Part shown: one piece after another, positions 60,276 through 64,000 of the stretch
Numbering within the stretch: position 1 is the stretch's first letter
How the letters are laid out: each line of letters begins with the position of its first letter
NCBI RefSeq assembly: GCF_002234675.1
Contig: NC_019868.2
Coordinates: forward strand, 26,798,293-26,862,292
Direction of reading: 5' to 3'
Origin: Oryzias latipes
Taxonomy: Eukaryota > Chordata > Actinopteri > Beloniformes > Adrianichthyidae
Length of the DNA: 64,000 bases
Program-made: the position numbers and the translations under genes
The notes under the pieces: generated by a model
Database searches by the model: none
Told to the model about the DNA's origin: nothing
What the model saw: the letters and a program-made list of their open reading frames with translations, nothing else

Positions 60276-63200
60276 TCATTTCTTGACACAAGAGGGCCAG
60301 TTGAGGCCTCCACAAGCCGCAGAGACGATGATGTAAAGGATCACCTGGAAAGAGCGCACCACCTGAGTTCAGGTCTCCAAGCAGGAAGACGTTTTCAGTC
60401 AGACAACAAGAGGAAGGTTTCCATACTTACAAAACACACCAGCACGACGAGGAGCGTCAGCTTGAGGTTCTTCATACACATGGCCCTGGTGAGGTTTCGA
60501 CTCGTGGTCTTGAATGTGACGGACTGGCGGAGCAAAACTAAACGTTAGCCGGTGCTTCGACAAGTTCAGCTCGTTACCGTCTGAACTGAGAGCTGCGGCA
60601 CATTAGACAACCAGTGGGCTGAATGTTGCATGACTGACAATATTCAAACTTACTGAATCCACCAGATTTTCCGTCTTGTCAATCAGCAGCTCTAGTTTTT
60701 CTCCTCTTTGCGCAACCAAATCTGTCAAAAAAAAAAGAACATAGTAAAACGTATGAACTTCTCATTTTGTTAACCCTAGACATATTGTAACCAGATTTAA
60801 CATATTTGAGGCTTATTGTTCCTCATCTGCAAACTGAAACTACCAGAAGATTAGATTTCGAGGTCAATTTTGAAAGTGTTGTCCGAGCACAACAATAAGG
60901 TGGAGGTCATGATGTACTGTGCTCCCAAGTTATTAATCTTTCACCGTCTAGCAGATTTTTATCAGTGCAGTTTGCATGATTTTTTTTTTTTTTTTTTTAG
61001 TATTCTGCCTCCTGATTGGCTTTTGACATTGTCAATCAATCAATCAATCAGCGCCATGTCTCCTGTTCAGTTAGTCAAATCTACATAGATCTTCAATCGT
61101 CTTTGTTTTCGTTCCATAGAACTGGACTTATTTTTCTGGGAATGTTTGAACTGTGAGAGTTTAGTCAAGACAGAAATGTTAATGTCTGTCTGAGAAAAGT
61201 TTAAAGGTGTTTTACAACCTTTAAACAGCTTTGAGAAAGCAGATTTCCCTCATGGCGGGAATGTAACTTAAACAAGGGGTCGCTGTTGAACTTTTCTGTG
61301 TGCTTTATAGAGTTAGGAATCACGCAGTAGTTATTTTTCAAAAGTACGCCTTTTTCACAGCCAGTTTTTCTGTCTCCATGTGGTGACTTTGTTCTCATTA
61401 ACCCTTTTTCTTGATGTCAGGGATTCTTGAACTTTAAGGCCAACCTAAACCACAGGGGGGCAGTAGAGTCACACAGCTAAATCTGCCCCACTGCTCACTG
61501 CTGATGAGCCGAATCATGAGATGCAAGTGTTCAGTGTTCGTTTTAACCAAACTCACCTGATCCAGACACTATGGAGCAGACAAAGACACGGATAGAAGTC
61601 CCGTTTGTGAAAATGCTTGTTTTTTGTTTTAACCATCTTAATCCCTCAAGGGGAAATGTCCTTTTCAGCACAGCCTGAGAACTCTCAATAGTTCGTCAGT
61701 CAACAGTCTGTAAAAAAACATTCAGGTTTGCTGGTTTCATGCAGCATCGTATGCGGATGCATGACCCAGATTTAGAGAACATCCCCTTAAGTTTGAAAAT
61801 GAGAAAGAGAATCACAAAGACAACTGGTTCGAATAAAGAAGTCGTGGTCTCAGGATCATGCACATGAATTTCATATGCATTCCTTCTGCTCAGTCACATG
61901 TCCCACGGATTTAGTGAGAAAAAAAAAGAAACAGGCTCTTACATGAAATCCCAACAAGTTCACAGAGGGGTTTATAGATTTTCTTGTGTAAACGAGTCAT
62001 GGTTTATTGGAAGACATAGCTGTTGAGATGCCAAAAATGCTTATTTGTAACTTGGAGCCTTTTGTTTACAATACACATTGATGCAACTGTTTTTGCTTTT
62101 TTAAATGAGTAATTAGGCCTGCACAACAAAACGCAAATGTATCGCGATAACGATACATTTGCGTTATCCATTTTCGCAGAAGTCTGCAAAAATGGATATA
62201 AATGGTTACCTTAAATGTGCTAAAACAATCTTATTTAGGCTGCCTTGGTGCAGCAGTAGGGCGGTCGACTTCTAATTGGAATATTGCTGGGTTTGATTCC
62301 TGCCTTAAAGTGTCCTGAACCTTACCTAACCTCTGGTGAAGCCAGAGAAAGGGTGAACTGAACTGTGAGTGTAAAGCAGTGTTTTTCAACCAGTGTGCCG
62401 CGGCACACTATTGTGCGGTGGGAGATGGTCAGGTGTGCCGTGGGAAATTGCCCTCATTCACTGATCTAAAAACATTTCCCATCTCCAGGATATCAGCTCT
62501 TTGTTCATCCAAACAGGCCCTGATAAAACACTGAGTAGTTAGGAATATGAAAGATCATAAAATACTTTTTTCTTTGTGTTTATTTGATTCCATTAAAGAC
62601 ATTTTGTTAAGAATGACGGTATCGCGATTTAGCTGCAGCTACAGTTGTATTAGCAAAAGTCCCGCCCCTTTAACTGTCTCCACCAATCATTCTTGGAGGC
62701 TTAATCATACATCATCAGTCTGACCAATCAGAAGTGGTTAAAGTCTTCACTTCCTTGTTCTAATTCTGCTCATAAAGTCTCTCAGTTCTAACAAAAATAA
62801 CATCTAAAGCTCGTCTTTAGCGGTGTAGCTTTCCACAGAATCCGGTATCAGACCGTGGAACAAGTGAACAAAACAATGAAGCTCGGAGACGCGAGTCTTT
62901 CTGCGTTCGGCGGATTTTTGCACTACATCTCCCATGATGCATTGGGTTAAAGTGCCGGCGCACAATGTTGTGAAACGTCTTGAAACCACAACGAACACAA
63001 ATCAAACAGTTTTTAAATCTTCCAACTTAACTTTTATTGCATCTTTTAGAAAAAACAGCTGCAGTTTCCAGCTTTTTCAGCCACAATTATCAAAAATGCA
63101 TGTGAGATTGTGGAGGGCCTGTACATCAATACAGACTATGATTTTCTGCTTTTTCTTTTTAATTTTTGGATGCTGGTGTGCTGCGGGAATTTTGTCAAGG

Positions 63201-63619
63201 TTAAAGTGTGCAGTGGCTCAAAAAAGGTTGAAAAACACTGCTGTAAAGCACTTTGGGCCTTCGAATCAAATCAATCCCTTTATGCACTGGACCAATCTGA
63301 TGGAGCTCTCTTATGTAGACGGGGGTCATTTGGAGTGTAGTTTAATTTATGTTGAAATGGAAATTATGTATTTAGTTGTTTTGCTAGTTGTTCATATTTC
63401 ACAAGTTATTTTGTCATCGTCGTACTGATGACTAAAATCGCAAATTTTCCCTCATATCATGCAGCCCTACGAGTGACTAACGTCAAAGTTCTGTGTTGGC
63501 CAGGTCTCATTTTAAAAGTTCAGTTTACCGATGTTGCGGACCATAATGCCCTTCAGGTCATCGACTTGCATCTGAGTCTCAGTTACACGATCTGACCCCC
63601 GAGGATCTGATTGGTGTTT
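60276..63619 (-). CDS. vamp7: Vesicle-associated membrane protein 7, carboxy-terminal half (partial gene)
   Basis: VAMP7 (TI-VAMP) is a longin-type R-SNARE of late endosomes, lysosomes and secretory vesicles. Four terminal coding exons on the minus strand are in phase: 63619-63529, 60721-60654, 60523-60431 and 60344-60276 (stop TGA), giving 106 residues of the usual ~220. They encode ETQMQVDDLKGIMVRNI, then DLVAQRGEKLELLIDKTENL (the SNARE motif, with the zero-layer Arg in AQRGE), then VTFKTTSRNLTRAMCMKNLK. A transmembrane helix follows (LTLLVVLVCFVILYIIVSAA), ending CGGLNWPSCVKK. This matches vertebrate VAMP7 almost residue for residue. The longin domain lies to the right of the window. The large intron (63528-60722) contains a SINE and a hAT-like insertion. 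Confidence 0.95.
62239..63320 (+). repeat. tRNA-like SINE, interrupted by a hAT element
   Basis: The left part (62239-62376) begins GCTGCCTTGGTGCAGCAGTA, an A-box-like run, and has a B-box-like GGGTTTGATTCCTG at 62289-62302. The right part (63241 on) continues CTGTAAAGCACTTTGGG, the usual tail of this SINE type. The hAT-like element 62377-63240 separates them. Confidence 0.6.
62377..63240. mobile_element. hAT-like non-autonomous element, copy 2, with 8-bp target duplication
   Basis: The ends CAGTGTTTTTCAACC and GGTTGAAAAACACTG are perfectly inverse. The flanks are GTGTAAAG (62369-62376) and CTGTAAAG (63241-63248), an 8-bp duplication with one change. The 864-bp body is closely similar to the copy at 21166-22034 and contains no transposase. 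It lies within a SINE in a vamp7 intron. Confidence 0.9.
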
Positions 63620-64000
63620 CTGCAAAGAGAAAAACCAACAAAAATAGAATAACATTTAGACATGATGGCAGGGAGCTTTACTGATCAAAACAACCAATCG
63701 TCTGCAGGATAAACATTTTCTGGGATCCTTAATCTTCAAAATTGACAGAACTGTTGCCCGAAGCCTTGGTTACAACTGCCATTACAGGTGGATACGGTCT
63801 GTCTGCGGATGAAATGAAATGCTCATGCACATTTTTTTTTCTACAAGCAATCTGTGAGCTGCAGGTCAATAGCCAAACAATTACCCTAACCCTAACCCAA
63901 TTACCCTTTCAGTTCAACATTTTAGGGTAATAAGAGTGAAGTAGGTAAGATGCAGAGACGTCTTTTTAAAATCCCCATATCCTATGATTAAGGAGAGGTC
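63620..64000. other. vamp7 intron, right edge
   Basis: This is upstream of the fourth-from-last vamp7 exon. No exon is seen. A short telomere-like CCCTAACCCTAACCC run (63884-63898) is too brief to call an interstitial telomeric array. Confidence 0.6.

Noticed and set aside
63884-63898. Telomere-like CCCTAACCCTAACCC
   Set aside because: Only about two and a half units. This is common by chance and not evidence of an ancient telomere fusion.

Overview
The window is a stretch of vertebrate nuclear genome, almost certainly from a teleost fish. Short coding exons with GT-AG introns encode recognisable vertebrate proteins. The space between them is AT-rich and full of teleost-type DNA-transposon debris (hAT-like, piggyBac-like and pogo-like elements), tRNA-like SINEs and decayed LINEs. 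The repeat mix suggests a percomorph, perhaps a medaka-like (Oryzias) fish, but I cannot prove the species.

Five genes are supported, in the order mtmr7 (-, 3' part outside) / slc7a2 (+) / pdgfrl (+) / mtus1 (-) / vamp7 (-, 5' part outside). The first four keep the order and relative orientation I recall for human 8p22 (MTMR7-SLC7A2-PDGFRL-MTUS1). vamp7 beside mtus1 is not the human arrangement. I rebuilt the exons by hand from protein similarity, splice sites and phase. slc7a2 (645 codons), pdgfrl (366) and long mtus1 (1188) are complete and phase-consistent. mtmr7 has its first seven coding exons. vamp7 has its last four.

Region by region: 1-6.5 kb is mtmr7, with a pogo-like remnant and a degenerate ~190-bp tandem array in its introns. 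6.5-14 kb is intergenic plus the slc7a2 upstream region. 14.1-27.8 kb is slc7a2, including a pair of mutually exclusive exons that should produce high- and low-affinity transporter isoforms (CAT-2B/CAT-2A). 29.5-33 kb is pdgfrl. 33-36.6 kb is a nest of transposable elements. 36.7-53.5 kb is mtus1, with a long amino-terminal exon, a coiled-coil 3' half and two candidate alternative first exons. 53.5-60.2 kb holds no recognisable coding gene. 60.2 kb to the right end is vamp7, with a hAT element inserted inside a SINE.

The genes are not an operon and have unrelated jobs: phosphoinositide phosphatase, cationic amino-acid transport, a secreted Ig-domain protein, a microtubule-associated scaffold and an R-SNARE. 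No wholly new system is evident. The most interesting signals are the isoform-generating exons of slc7a2 and mtus1 (one candidate exon begins with an acylation-type MGCSGS motif) and layered transposon insertions with readable target-site duplications.
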